From contig JAFAWZ010000075.1 in assembly GCA_019241495.1 (NCBI GenBank), positions 1-20,262 of the forward strand: a stretch of DNA of 20,262 bases, given 5' to 3'. The notes beneath the pieces are model-generated. The model was not told the DNA's origin and made no database searches. It saw nothing but the letters and a program-made list of their open reading frames with translations. Within the stretch, counting starts at the first letter, position 1; the number at the start of each line of letters is the position of its first letter. The DNA comes from Acidimicrobiales bacterium. GTDB taxonomy: Bacteria; Actinomycetota; Acidimicrobiia; Acidimicrobiales; Palsa-688. A program made the translations under genes and the position numbers. Below are positions 1 to 7,330 of this stretch, piece after piece.

Positions 1-483
1 GTCGAGCAGGTGCTCGACGACGTCCCACATGCTGGCCGCGTCGAGCGAGCCGTCGGGGACCTCACCGTCGACTTCGCTCGCCAGCACGGCGTGGAGACCT
101 CTGGTTCGAGCCACTTCGACGGCGCGCGCCTCCACGTCGGCACCAACCGCGGTGATGCCGCGTCCCGCGGCGTAGGCCAGGAAGTTGCCGACCCCGCACC
201 CGATGTCGAGGACAGACCGTATGGGTCCGATCCGGTCCTCGGCCAGGCGCAGCACCCGCTCGTAGCGTTGTTCGTATTCCGCCAGCACGGCCGGGTCGCG
301 GTAGACGGAGAACTTGTAGTCCTCCCAGTACGCCGACTCCCGGACCGGACCGTCGAAGACGGCCCGGTCCCGGGCGAAGAACTCAGTCCGGCAGCTACTG
401 CACCGATACAGCCGGTAGGACTCCTCCACCAGCAAACTGGTGGGCTGCGCCCATCGCCCGCAGGCCGGGCAGAAAGCGGTCAC
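1..483 (-). CDS. SAM-dependent methyltransferase with N-terminal zinc ribbon (partial)
   Basis: The 161 visible codons run in frame off the left edge, so the C-terminus is missing. Two cysteine pairs, CPAC near residues 5-8 and CSSC near 34-37, form a probable zinc ribbon. After a linker, the Rossmann-fold SAM site is clear: VLDIGCGVGNFLAYAAGRG (motif I), then an acidic residue in GADVEARAVEVA. The frame ends in SMWDVVEHLLD, typical of the Methyltransf_11/23 type. The start is GTG at 483, the first usable start after the upstream stop, 25 bp downstream of the NHL/Fn3 gene on the same strand, so co-transcription is likely. Family knowledge: such proteins methylate small molecules or sugars, often in polysaccharide loci. 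The substrate is unknown; O- or N-methylation of an EPS sugar is an inference from context. Confidence 0.85.
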   Translation of the reverse strand, partial: MTAFCPACGRWAQPTSLLVEESYRLYRCSSCRTEFFARDRAVFDGPVRESAYWEDYKFSVYRDPAVLAEYEQRYERVLRLAEDRIGPIRSVLDIGCGVGNFLAYAAGRGITAVGADVEARAVEVARTRGLHAVLASEVDGEVPDGSLDAASMWDVVEHLLD

Positions 484-508
484 CCGCGGATCGTACCCGG
501 GGGTTTCG

Positions 509-2716
509 TCACGGCACGGCCAGGATGACCTTGATCGGCGCGGCCAAGCTTAGGCCACCCAGGGACCCAAGGAACCCGGCGTCGCCGAAGTTGAAAGTCC
601 CGCCGTCGCCGCCAGCAAGCCGGTAGCCCTGCCCATCCGGAGTCGCCGCCGCAGCCACAATCGGCTGCACCAAATGCACAGCACCCAACGACCCGTAGAA
701 CTTGGCCGTACCGAAACTGAACACCCCACCGTCAGCCGCGAACAGCCAGAAGCCCTGAGTGGCCGCCGGAGGCGGAGGCCCTTGAGGGGTGGCCGTGGCA
801 CTGGCCGAAGCCGGCCCCGACCCCCCGCCGTTGGTCGCCGTCACGGTAAAGGTGTAGGCCTGCCCGTCGGTCAGCCCGTTAACCATGGTGCCGAGGTTGG
901 TGCTGTGGGTATCGATCACCGTCGGACTTCCTGAGACGGTGGAACCCACATACTCGTTCACCACATAGTCAGATGGGGCCCCACCGGTGGTCGGCGCAGC
1001 CCAGCCGAGATTTACCGTGGTGTCACCCGGAGTGGCGGTGAGCCCAGTGGGCGCGCCCGGCACCGGAACTCCCGGCGTGGCCGTGGCACTGGCCGAGGCC
1101 GGCCCGGATCCACCGGCGTTGGACGCCGTCACCGTGAAGGTGTACGCCTGCCCGTTGGTGAGGCCGTTGACGTTCAAGCTGAGATTGGTGCTTCCTGTGT
1201 CGATCACCGTCGGGCTTCCAGAAACCGTGGAACCCAGATACTCGTTCACGATGTAGTCGGTCGGCGCCCCCCCGGTTGCGGGGTAGTTCGGGGGCAACCC
1301 TCCAGTGGCGGATGCCGACCACGACAGGGCGACCGACCCGTTCCCGGCGGTCGCGATGAGCCCGGACGGCTGACCTGGGGCGACGACACCGGCGGCGGAG
1401 ACGGTGATCTCCCGGACCCGGTTTCCGTTGTCGGCCTGGTTGGCGCTCGGCACGGTTTCGATGCCTTCCGAGACGAAGACATTCCCTGTGCCGTCAACCG
1501 CCACTGCGCAGGGCTCACCCAAGTGGGCGGCGGTCGCGGCCCCGCCGTCGCCGCTGTCGGTCGTCGAAGAGGTTGAACCGGCGATGACATACGTCGTCCC
1601 GGCCGTCATGGCCTGGCCGTAGAAGGTCCCAGTCTGGGTGGCGACCACCTCGACCTCGTTGTTGAACGGGTTGGCGGTGACGATGTTGCCGTTGGGGTCG
1701 ATGGCCTCGCTGTTGGGCGTATTGGGGTAGGCGAAGTCACCGGCCGTGTTGAAGAGACCGTAGATGTCGCCGGCCGTCATGTCCTGGCCGTAGTAATGCC
1801 CTGTAGTACTCGGAACCACCAAGATGCGACCGTTCAAGTTGTCCAGGATGAGGAGGTTCCCGGCACTGTCGGCAACGGCGTCGACCGGGTTGTCCAACCC
1901 TGAGCTGGTCGCCGGACCGCCGAGGACCGGGGGGGCGGTCCCATTGCCAGCCACCGTCTGGACCAGACCGGGAGTGCAGGTGATGCCGTAGACCACAGCA
2001 CTGGACTCGCAGCGCACCGTCACCTTCTCATGGCCCGTATCAGCGATGATCAGGTTCCCGTGGGTATCGACCGACACACCGTGGGCATCGTTCAGAGCCC
2101 AAGCCGGCGTCCCGGTCGTGCTGCCGACGAGAGCAACCTTCTGTCCTGCCGTGCCGTCGGTGCTGAAGTCGGAGTCATGGCCCGTCTGGGCGAACACGAG
2201 GTCCACCTCGGCCGTCGGGCTGGTGCCGTCGGTGGCCTGGGCCACGATGAGGTTGTCGGAACGGTCCACGCCCACCCGCTTGGGAGTGCTGAGCCCGGTT
2301 TCTACCTGGTAGATGTTCCCGACTGTCATGGGCTTGCCGAAGTAGGTACCGGCCACCTTGGGGACCATCTCCACCGCGTTGTTGTTGGTATCCGCGATGA
2401 AGAGGTTCCCGTGGCTGTCGAAGGCCAGGCCCTGGGGGGCGGCCAGACCGGTCTGCGGAGAGGCGGTCGCCCCCACGGAGCTGTTGGGCGTTCCATTCGC
2501 CGGCGGCGAGTTGGGTGCTGGGTTGGGCAGGTTGCCCCCGCCGCCGGGAGTGGGTACCCCGACATAGGTCGAGATGGTCGGCGCAGGCGCCGCTGATGCC
2601 GCTTGAAGCCCTATCATCCCCGACACCGCCCCGACCAGTGCCACCGACACGGTGCCCGCAGCCACCATCGGGATACGCGCCCGGACGCGCTCCACCACTC
2701 GTCTGTTGCGGTTCAT
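509..2716 (-). CDS. Secreted NHL-repeat / fibronectin type III protein with C-terminal DGGxFxFG repeats
   Basis: 735 residues. The ATG at 2716 is chosen because an AAAGGGG Shine-Dalgarno lies just upstream and a Sec signal peptide follows: basic MNRNRRVVERVRAR, a hydrophobic stretch to about residue 40, and an AxA-type site near ASAA (41-43). The frame stays open further upstream without a better start. Residues about 80-443 hold about five NHL-like blades (such as GNLFIADTNNNAVEMV) joined by linkers like GTFYGQAMTAG. Two Fn3 domains follow (about 444-549 and 550-643), alike in protein and DNA with a 288-bp offset. The tail (655-735) has two DGGxFxFGxAxFxGSLG repeats. Such proteins are exported beta-propeller adhesins or binding proteins; no catalytic motif is seen. 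A paralogue lies at the other end of the window on the opposite strand. A role on the polymer or in cell contact is inference. Confidence 0.85.
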   Translation of the reverse strand: MNRNRRVVERVRARIPMVAAGTVSVALVGAVSGMIGLQAASAAPAPTISTYVGVPTPGGGGNLPNPAPNSPPANGTPNSSVGATASPQTGLAAPQGLAFDSHGNLFIADTNNNAVEMVPKVAGTYFGKPMTVGNIYQVETGLSTPKRVGVDRSDNLIVAQATDGTSPTAEVDLVFAQTGHDSDFSTDGTAGQKVALVGSTTGTPAWALNDAHGVSVDTHGNLIIADTGHEKVTVRCESSAVVYGITCTPGLVQTVAGNGTAPPVLGGPATSSGLDNPVDAVADSAGNLLILDNLNGRILVVPSTTGHYYGQDMTAGDIYGLFNTAGDFAYPNTPNSEAIDPNGNIVTANPFNNEVEVVATQTGTFYGQAMTAGTTYVIAGSTSSTTDSGDGGAATAAHLGEPCAVAVDGTGNVFVSEGIETVPSANQADNGNRVREITVSAAGVVAPGQPSGLIATAGNGSVALSWSASATGGLPPNYPATGGAPTDYIVNEYLGSTVSGSPTVIDTGSTNLSLNVNGLTNGQAYTFTVTASNAGGSGPASASATATPGVPVPGAPTGLTATPGDTTVNLGWAAPTTGGAPSDYVVNEYVGSTVSGSPTVIDTHSTNLGTMVNGLTDGQAYTFTVTATNGGGSGPASASATATPQGPPPPAATQGFWLFAADGGVFSFGTAKFYGSLGAVHLVQPIVAAAATPDGQGYRLAGGDGGTFNFGDAGFLGSLGGLSLAAPIKVILAVP
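1014..1042 (-). repeat. Left copy of a 29-bp identical inverted repeat (Fn3 start)
   Basis: The reverse complement of these 29 bases is identical to 20181-20209. Both encode the LTATPGDTT segment at the start of an Fn3 domain, and similarity continues on both sides with substitutions. A second identical run of 20 bases links 1605-1624 (minus) with 19104-19123 (plus) in the NHL linker. The two genes point outward, so the copies are inverted around the EPS genes. Confidence 0.85.
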
Positions 2717-2736
2717 TTCAAAGCCCCTTTGCCTGC

Positions 2737-2761
2737 TATATACCCGCGTCTCACGTGACGC
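2737..2761 (-). promoter_or_regulatory. Possible promoter and operator hairpin of the NHL/Fn3 gene
   Basis: On the minus strand, GCGTC (2761-2757) and GACGC (2750-2746) form a 5-bp stem around ACGTGA. TCACGTGA within it is an 8-bp perfect palindrome. A TATATA box follows at 2742-2737, about 20 bp before the ATG and just upstream of the Shine-Dalgarno. No good -35 is seen. The combination suggests a -10 element with an adjacent protein-binding palindrome. It lies in the divergent gap shared with the GT4 gene starting at 2892. Confidence 0.3.
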
Positions 2762-2891
2762 TTGCCCTATGGGTTCATGGCCAAGATAGCGGCAGTTCGC
2801 CGGCGAGACAACCACCCTTCGTATTTCTCACTTCTCGTTCGAGAACAGCCGCGCCGTTCGCTCTCATGGAGCGCCGGTAGTCTCGCCGGTC

Positions 2892-4016
2892 GTGCGCCGG
2901 CTCCGGGTCCTCGTCGTCATCGACTCGCTCGGACTAGGGGGGGCGGAGCGCCTCCTCGTAGCCTTCGCCACCGCGGCCTCGAGCGCTGGTCTGGACGTCG
3001 AAGTCGCATCCATCAGCTCGTCCGAAGACCCCCGCAACGAGATGCTGGTCGAGCTGCGGACAGTCGGGATCGAGCCACAGTTCCTCGGCATCCCCCGCCT
3101 TCTGTCCGCCCGTGCGGTCCCCAAGCTGGTACAGGCCATCCGCACTTCGGGGTGCGATGTCGTACACGCTCACCTGGAGTATGCAGCAACCCTCGCTACC
3201 CCGGCCGCTCGTCTGGCGGGCAAGCCCATCGTGTCCACCTTCCATCACGTGCCTTCAGGTCGCCTCAGCTGGAGGGGCGCGGTCCGGGAACGGCTCGCCG
3301 TGGCAGTGGCGAGCCGAGGCCAGCGCACCATTTTCGTGTCCCGCGCCTCCATGGCAGAGTTCGCCCATCGCTACCCGCGCTGGCAGCGCCGGTGGATGGT
3401 GGTCCCCAACGGCATAGACCTGGCCCATTTCACCCCTGACGCGGCCTCCTTCCCCGATGACCTCGGGATCCCGTCCGGCGCCGCGGTCAGCGTGCTCCCG
3501 GCCGCCCTTCGGGGTTACAAGGGCCACGAAGCGGCTATCGAAGCGTGGCCCGAGGTCCGCGCCGCGGTCCCGAACGCGGTCCTGCTCTTCGCCGGCTCGG
3601 GGCCGCAAGAGCTGGCCCTCCGGGCTCTCGCCGAGAAGCGCGAGGTGGCCGGTTCGGTGGTGTTCGCCGGATTCCGGACCGATGTGGCCCGGCTTCTCCA
3701 AGCCGCATCGCTGGTCGTACTTCCTTCGGAAAGCGAGGCTCTGCCAACCGTGTTGATGGAGGCAGCCGCGTGCGGCCGAGCCGCCGTAGCGTCGACAGCG
3801 GGCGGGATCCCGGAGGTCGTTCAAGACCACGTCACCGGTTTGCTCGTACCGCCCCGCGACCCGGAGGCGCTGGCCGCAGCCGTGACCGAACTGCTCGTCA
3901 ACGAGGGGCGCCGCCGGGAGATGGAGACCGCCGCCCGCGACCGAGCGGAGGCCCAGTTCAGCCTGACCCACTGGGCCGGTCAGCTCCGAGAGGTGTACGA
4001 GTCGGCTATCGGCTGA
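2892..4016 (+). CDS. GT4-family glycosyltransferase
   Basis: 374 residues, the usual length for a GT-B, GT4 enzyme; retaining transfer from a nucleotide sugar at the cytoplasmic membrane face is expected from the family. The N-terminus has VLVVIDSLGLGGAERLL, the glycine-rich acceptor loop. HAHLEYA (92-98), STFHHVP (115-121) and VPNGIDLAHF (171-180) follow. The donor domain has LLFAGSGP (231-238) and an intact E-x7-E motif in SEALPTVLMEA (E282, E290), then GGIPEVV and GLLVPP. The start is GTG; TAGTCT at 2878-2883, 8 nt upstream, could be the -10 of a leaderless transcript. The 3' end overlaps the opposing deacetylase by 11 bp. Donor and acceptor sugars cannot be assigned. Confidence 0.9.
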   Translation: MRRLRVLVVIDSLGLGGAERLLVAFATAASSAGLDVEVASISSSEDPRNEMLVELRTVGIEPQFLGIPRLLSARAVPKLVQAIRTSGCDVVHAHLEYAATLATPAARLAGKPIVSTFHHVPSGRLSWRGAVRERLAVAVASRGQRTIFVSRASMAEFAHRYPRWQRRWMVVPNGIDLAHFTPDAASFPDDLGIPSGAAVSVLPAALRGYKGHEAAIEAWPEVRAAVPNAVLLFAGSGPQELALRALAEKREVAGSVVFAGFRTDVARLLQAASLVVLPSESEALPTVLMEAAACGRAAVASTAGGIPEVVQDHVTGLLVPPRDPEALAAAVTELLVNEGRRREMETAARDRAEAQFSLTHWAGQLREVYESAIG

Positions 4017-4938
4017 GGACGCGGCCCTTCATCACCCGGGCCGCGTGACGGGGAACGACGCCGAGGCCCTTCCAGTCCCACTCGGGGTACATGACGAAGC
4101 GGCGCAGCTCCCAGAGGGATGTTCCCGGTCCGTTCCATCCCGGGACGGTGGTCACCGCCGCTTGGTACCCCGCTTCGACCGCGGCCCGCACCGTCGCCGA
4201 GTCGAAGTCCGACTCGGTCCCGTTCGGGTATGCCAGCAGGTCGACATGGACCCCGATGCCGGCCTCCAATCGATGGCGGGCACCTGCGAGGTCCTCTTGC
4301 TGAGCCTCGGGCTCCTCGTTCGCCAGGATCACGTGGCGGCTGCTGTGCGATCCGATCGTGAAACCCTGCCGGGCCAGCTCTCTCGCCCCGTCCCAGTCCA
4401 ACATGGCCACCGGAGGGCGGTCGGACGGCCCCGGGAGCAGCTGATCGACCAGGCCGTCCACGGCGGCCTGGCGGCCCGGCTCGTCCAGGCCCTTCACGTC
4501 CTTCGACACTCGAGCGAAGGCCAAGTCCCTGGCCTCCGGCCCGGTCAGCCCCAGCGACTGCTGCTGCCAGGTCAGATGGAGGCGCTCTGTCGTCGTGAAC
4601 GCCTGTCCTAGACGCTCCCACCACGGCTCGACCGCCCCGGAGAGGATGTCCGGGCACAAGAAGAACGTGGCTGGCAGCCCCATACCGGACAGGAGGGGGG
4701 CGGCCAGATCGAGGTTGTCCCGGTAGCCGTCGTCGAAGGTGATGACCGCAGCTCGGGGCGGGAGCGGGGTATCTCCCCTGAGGCCACGCACCGCCTCGGG
4801 CAGATCGATCACGTTGGCCACCCGGGCCAGCGCCTCGAACTGGTGGCGCATCCCGGTGGGCCCCGCACCCGAGGAGGACGGAAAACACCACGTCGACTCC
4901 ACGTTGTGCCATCCGAATATCAGCACCCGCCGGCTCAT
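4006..4938 (-). CDS. Polysaccharide deacetylase (NodB/CE4 family)
   Basis: 310 residues. CE4 motif 1 is VITFDDGYRDN (Asp69 and Asp70, catalytic base and metal ligand). Motif 2 is GSHSSRH with His198 and His202 as metal ligands. Motif 3 is LLAYPNG (234-240), where the Arg of many members is absent. The segment between motifs 1 and 2 is longer than in minimal NodB domains, as in capsule-type members. The family removes N- or O-acetyl groups from amino sugars. No signal peptide or membrane helix is visible at the N-terminus (MSRRVLIFGWHNVE), so it may act in the cytosol on nucleotide- or lipid-linked precursors; this is inference. A purine-rich GGGGGGCGAA precedes the ATG. It converges on the GT4 gene, sharing 11 bp. 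Confidence 0.9.
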   Translation of the reverse strand: MSRRVLIFGWHNVESTWCFPSSSGAGPTGMRHQFEALARVANVIDLPEAVRGLRGDTPLPPRAAVITFDDGYRDNLDLAAPLLSGMGLPATFFLCPDILSGAVEPWWERLGQAFTTTERLHLTWQQQSLGLTGPEARDLAFARVSKDVKGLDEPGRQAAVDGLVDQLLPGPSDRPPVAMLDWDGARELARQGFTIGSHSSRHVILANEEPEAQQEDLAGARHRLEAGIGVHVDLLAYPNGTESDFDSATVRAAVEAGYQAAVTTVPGWNGPGTSLWELRRFVMYPEWDWKGLGVVPRHAARVMKGRVLSR

Positions 4939-4994
4939 TTCGCCCCCCGCCGCGGGAGGCAGAAGACCCGGCTGGGCGCGAGGGACCCTGTCCC

Positions 4995-5007
4995 TATGAT
5001 CGGGGCA
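4995..5007 (+). promoter_or_regulatory. Candidate leaderless promoter of the dehydrogenase gene
   Basis: TATGAT at 4995-5000 matches an actinobacterial -10 (TANNNT) and is followed by 6 nt, then the ATG at 5007. That spacing would place the transcription start on the A of the ATG. There is no convincing Shine-Dalgarno (CGGGGC only). No clear -35 is seen. Leaderless genes are common in Actinobacteria. Confidence 0.4.
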
Positions 5008-6116
5008 TGGTTCACCACGTGACGCTCGTACCCGGAGACGGGATCGGGCCGGAGGTCATGGACGCCGCATGCCGGGTCGTGGAGGCGACCGGGGTCAAGG
5101 TGGAATGGGATGTCCAGCAGGTGGGGCCGCCGGCCATGGACCAGGGTCGCCCTCCCCTGCCCGACGAGGTGCTCGAGTCGGTACGCCGCACCGGCGTTGC
5201 CTTGAAGGGCCCGGTCTCGACCCCGGCCGGCAAGAAGGGGTTCCGCTCTGTGAACGTGGGGCTGCGCAGGGAGCTCGGCCTGTTCGGCCAGGTGCGGCCT
5301 TGCCGCAGCCGGCCCGGGACGGTGGCGCCGTTCGAGGACGTCGACCTTTGCGTCATCCGCGAGACGACCGAGGATCTCTACGCCGGAGTGGAGTTTCCCG
5401 CCGGCAGCGAGGGCGCGGCGCATGTGATCGGGGAGGCTGAGCGCGACGGGCGGGGCACCATCCCCCCGACGGCGGGACTGTCGATCAAGTTCACGACCGA
5501 GGCGGCTTCTCGCCGAGTGCTCGAGTTTGCCTTCGACTACGCCCGTCGCCAGGAGAGGACAAAGGTCACCGCCGTGCACAAGGCCACGGTGATGCGCTGC
5601 ACCGACGGCATCTTCCTCGAGGTAGCCGGGGAGGTCGCCAAGTCCTATCCAGAGCTCGAGTTCGAGACCCTCCAGATCGACAACCTCTGCGGGCAGCTCG
5701 TCCGCCGCCCGGCCGCGTTCGACGTGCTGGTCATGGGCATTCACTACGGCGACATCGTCTCCGATTTGGCTGCGGGGCTGGTGGGAGGGATCGGCGTCGT
5801 GCCCGGGGTTAACTACGGCACCGAGGGGGTCATGTTCGAGCCGGCCCACGGGACCCTGCCCCGCTTGGCCGGTGCCGATCAGGCCGATCCGACCGCGACG
5901 GTCCTCTGCGCAGCCATGCTGCTCGAGCATCTGGGCGAGGTCGAGGCGGCAACCCGGGTCAACCGGGCTGTGGATCGAGTCATCGCCGAGGGCGAGTGGG
6001 TCACCTACGACCTGCGCCGCGCCGACGATCCCAGGCCGCCTGCCAGTACTACTCAGATGGCCGATGCCATGATCGACGCCCTCGACTCCCCCGGCCGAGG
6101 TCAAGGGCGCCCGTAA
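5007..6116 (+). CDS. Isocitrate/isopropylmalate dehydrogenase family protein
   Basis: 369 residues, single-domain beta-decarboxylating dehydrogenase. VTLVPGDGIGPEV opens the fold. Ser81 and Asn83 in FRSVNVGLRREL, plus Arg87, Arg97 (QVRP) and Arg118 (IRETTEDLYAG), match substrate residues of the NAD-type isocitrate dehydrogenase branch better than isopropylmalate dehydrogenase. Tyr125, Lys192 (VHK), Asp226, Asp249 and Asp253 (YGDIVSD) complete the active-site pattern. The cofactor loop reads HGTLPRLAG (281-289), with Arg286 where NAD enzymes usually have Asp and E. coli NADP-IDH has Lys. The family oxidises and decarboxylates 2-hydroxy acids such as isocitrate, homoisocitrate, isopropylmalate or tartrate; the exact substrate is unproved. 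It overlaps the opposing ATP-grasp gene by 16 bp. It could be a housekeeping gene rather than part of the glycan pathway. Confidence 0.85.
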   Translation: MVHHVTLVPGDGIGPEVMDAACRVVEATGVKVEWDVQQVGPPAMDQGRPPLPDEVLESVRRTGVALKGPVSTPAGKKGFRSVNVGLRRELGLFGQVRPCRSRPGTVAPFEDVDLCVIRETTEDLYAGVEFPAGSEGAAHVIGEAERDGRGTIPPTAGLSIKFTTEAASRRVLEFAFDYARRQERTKVTAVHKATVMRCTDGIFLEVAGEVAKSYPELEFETLQIDNLCGQLVRRPAAFDVLVMGIHYGDIVSDLAAGLVGGIGVVPGVNYGTEGVMFEPAHGTLPRLAGADQADPTATVLCAAMLLEHLGEVEAATRVNRAVDRVIAEGEWVTYDLRRADDPRPPASTTQMADAMIDALDSPGRGQGRP

Positions 6117-7330
6117 GGATCGGATGCCTCCGAGGCCGGCGCTACCGCTCCCAGTGCCTTCCGCCGCATCCTGCGCATGGCCCCGCGGGCGTAGTGGGCG
6201 CCGTTGTGCAGGCTCGGTCCGAGGTCCTGCCAGTCGAAGAGGACGAATGCCTGGGGATGCAGCAGCGAGCCGAGCCATTGTCCCGTCGTCAGCTCGCCGT
6301 CCCGGCGGTAGTCGAGGAAGGCCCTTACATCCTCGGCCGGGAACCACATCCCGACGTGGTCGCGAAACCGGTCGAGGGGAGGCAGTGGCGTCCCGGCCAG
6401 GCGGCCGTAGGCAAGGAGACCGAAGTCGATCCCCGATCTGCGCACCAGCTCGTGTGCGTTGGTGAAGCGCGGGTTGCACTCGATGATCTTCAGCCGGCCG
6501 TCCCGGCGATCACGCTTGAACTCGACGTTGCCCATGCCCCGCAGCCCCACGCCCTGGAAGAACCGCAGGCCGAGCTCTGCGACCTCGGGCTGCCACAGCG
6601 TCATGTGGTAGGTCCCGAGGCCGAAGCGGGTTGGGTACTGCCGGAGCTTCCGCTTGGTGAAGTGCACCAACGGTTCACCCTCGGAGTCGAGATAGCTGTA
6701 ATAGGAGCAGCACTCGTCGGTGCCCTCGACGACCTCGGTCAGAAGCATGCCGATGCCCTCCGCCAGTATCGGCTCGAGGAGGCGCCGGGCCTGCTCCGCG
6801 GTCTCCACGTGGGAGCCTTTGGCGAAGGGACGGAACCGCCTGGTGAAGACGTGGGACTCCACCGGCTTCAAGGCGCACGGGAATTCGAAACCGTCGAGGA
6901 GGGCCAGGTCATCTGGCCCTTTGAGGGTGGCCGTGTTGGGGGCGGGTACACCGATCTGGCGGGCCAGCTCGTAGGTCTCGGACTTGTCGAGCATGGCAAG
7001 AAGCACCTTGTCGTCCGCCTCGATGGCCTGATGGCCAGCCGCCTCGATCTCGTTTCGCCGATGGGCGATGAACTCGAGGCCCTCGTCGCTGCAGGGAAGC
7101 ACGATGCTCCCTCGCCGTTCGTTGGCCAGCCACTGCAGCCAACTGTCACCGGGGTCCGAGCCGGGCGAAGGCCTGACGTAGCGGCTCGCCGCCTTGGAGT
7201 GCACCACCGGGGAGTCGTGCACGCTGCCGCCGAGTACCGATACCTCTACACCGGCGCGCTGCAGGCTCCGGGCCACTGAGAGAGCGTTCATCGCCCCCCC
7301 CAGGAGCACGGCGGGAGGTCGTGAGCTCAC
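6101..7330 (-). CDS. ATP-grasp carboxylate-amine ligase (COG3919-like)
   Basis: 409 residues. The N-terminal pre-ATP-grasp domain begins AVLLGGAMNALSVARSLQRAG and contains LPCSDEGLEFIA (78-89). The ATP-grasp core has Lys116 (DKSETYELARQIGVPAP), Lys155 (CALKP), LLTEVVEGTDE (196-206), and metal ligands Glu270 (NVEFKRD) and Glu284/Asn286 (IIECNPRF). TKRKLRQYPTRFG (225-237) is a signature I associate with the COG3919 group. These enzymes activate a carboxylate as acyl-phosphate and join it to an amine or similar nucleophile. The GTG start overlaps the RraA-like stop by 4 bp (GTGA), so the two are translationally coupled. Its substrate is unknown; amide formation on an amino-sugar or a small acid is inferred. 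Confidence 0.85.
   Translation of the reverse strand: MSSRPPAVLLGGAMNALSVARSLQRAGVEVSVLGGSVHDSPVVHSKAASRYVRPSPGSDPGDSWLQWLANERRGSIVLPCSDEGLEFIAHRRNEIEAAGHQAIEADDKVLLAMLDKSETYELARQIGVPAPNTATLKGPDDLALLDGFEFPCALKPVESHVFTRRFRPFAKGSHVETAEQARRLLEPILAEGIGMLLTEVVEGTDECCSYYSYLDSEGEPLVHFTKRKLRQYPTRFGLGTYHMTLWQPEVAELGLRFFQGVGLRGMGNVEFKRDRRDGRLKIIECNPRFTNAHELVRRSGIDFGLLAYGRLAGTPLPPLDRFRDHVGMWFPAEDVRAFLDYRRDGELTTGQWLGSLLHPQAFVLFDWQDLGPSLHNGAHYARGAMRRMRRKALGAVAPASEASDPYGRP

Noticed and set aside
10..528. Plus-strand open frame at the left edge
   Set aside because: The minus strand encodes a zinc-ribbon methyltransferase with a textbook SAM motif.
4935..6479. Long minus-strand open frame (about 514 codons) antisense to the dehydrogenase
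   Set aside because: The plus strand encodes a complete dehydrogenase with all motifs; the antisense product is rich in Arg, Gly and Pro, as expected of a high-GC shadow.
5996..7279. Long plus-strand open frame antisense to the COG3919-like ATP-grasp gene
   Set aside because: The minus strand has intact ATP-grasp motifs and a coupled start; the plus frame shows no domain.
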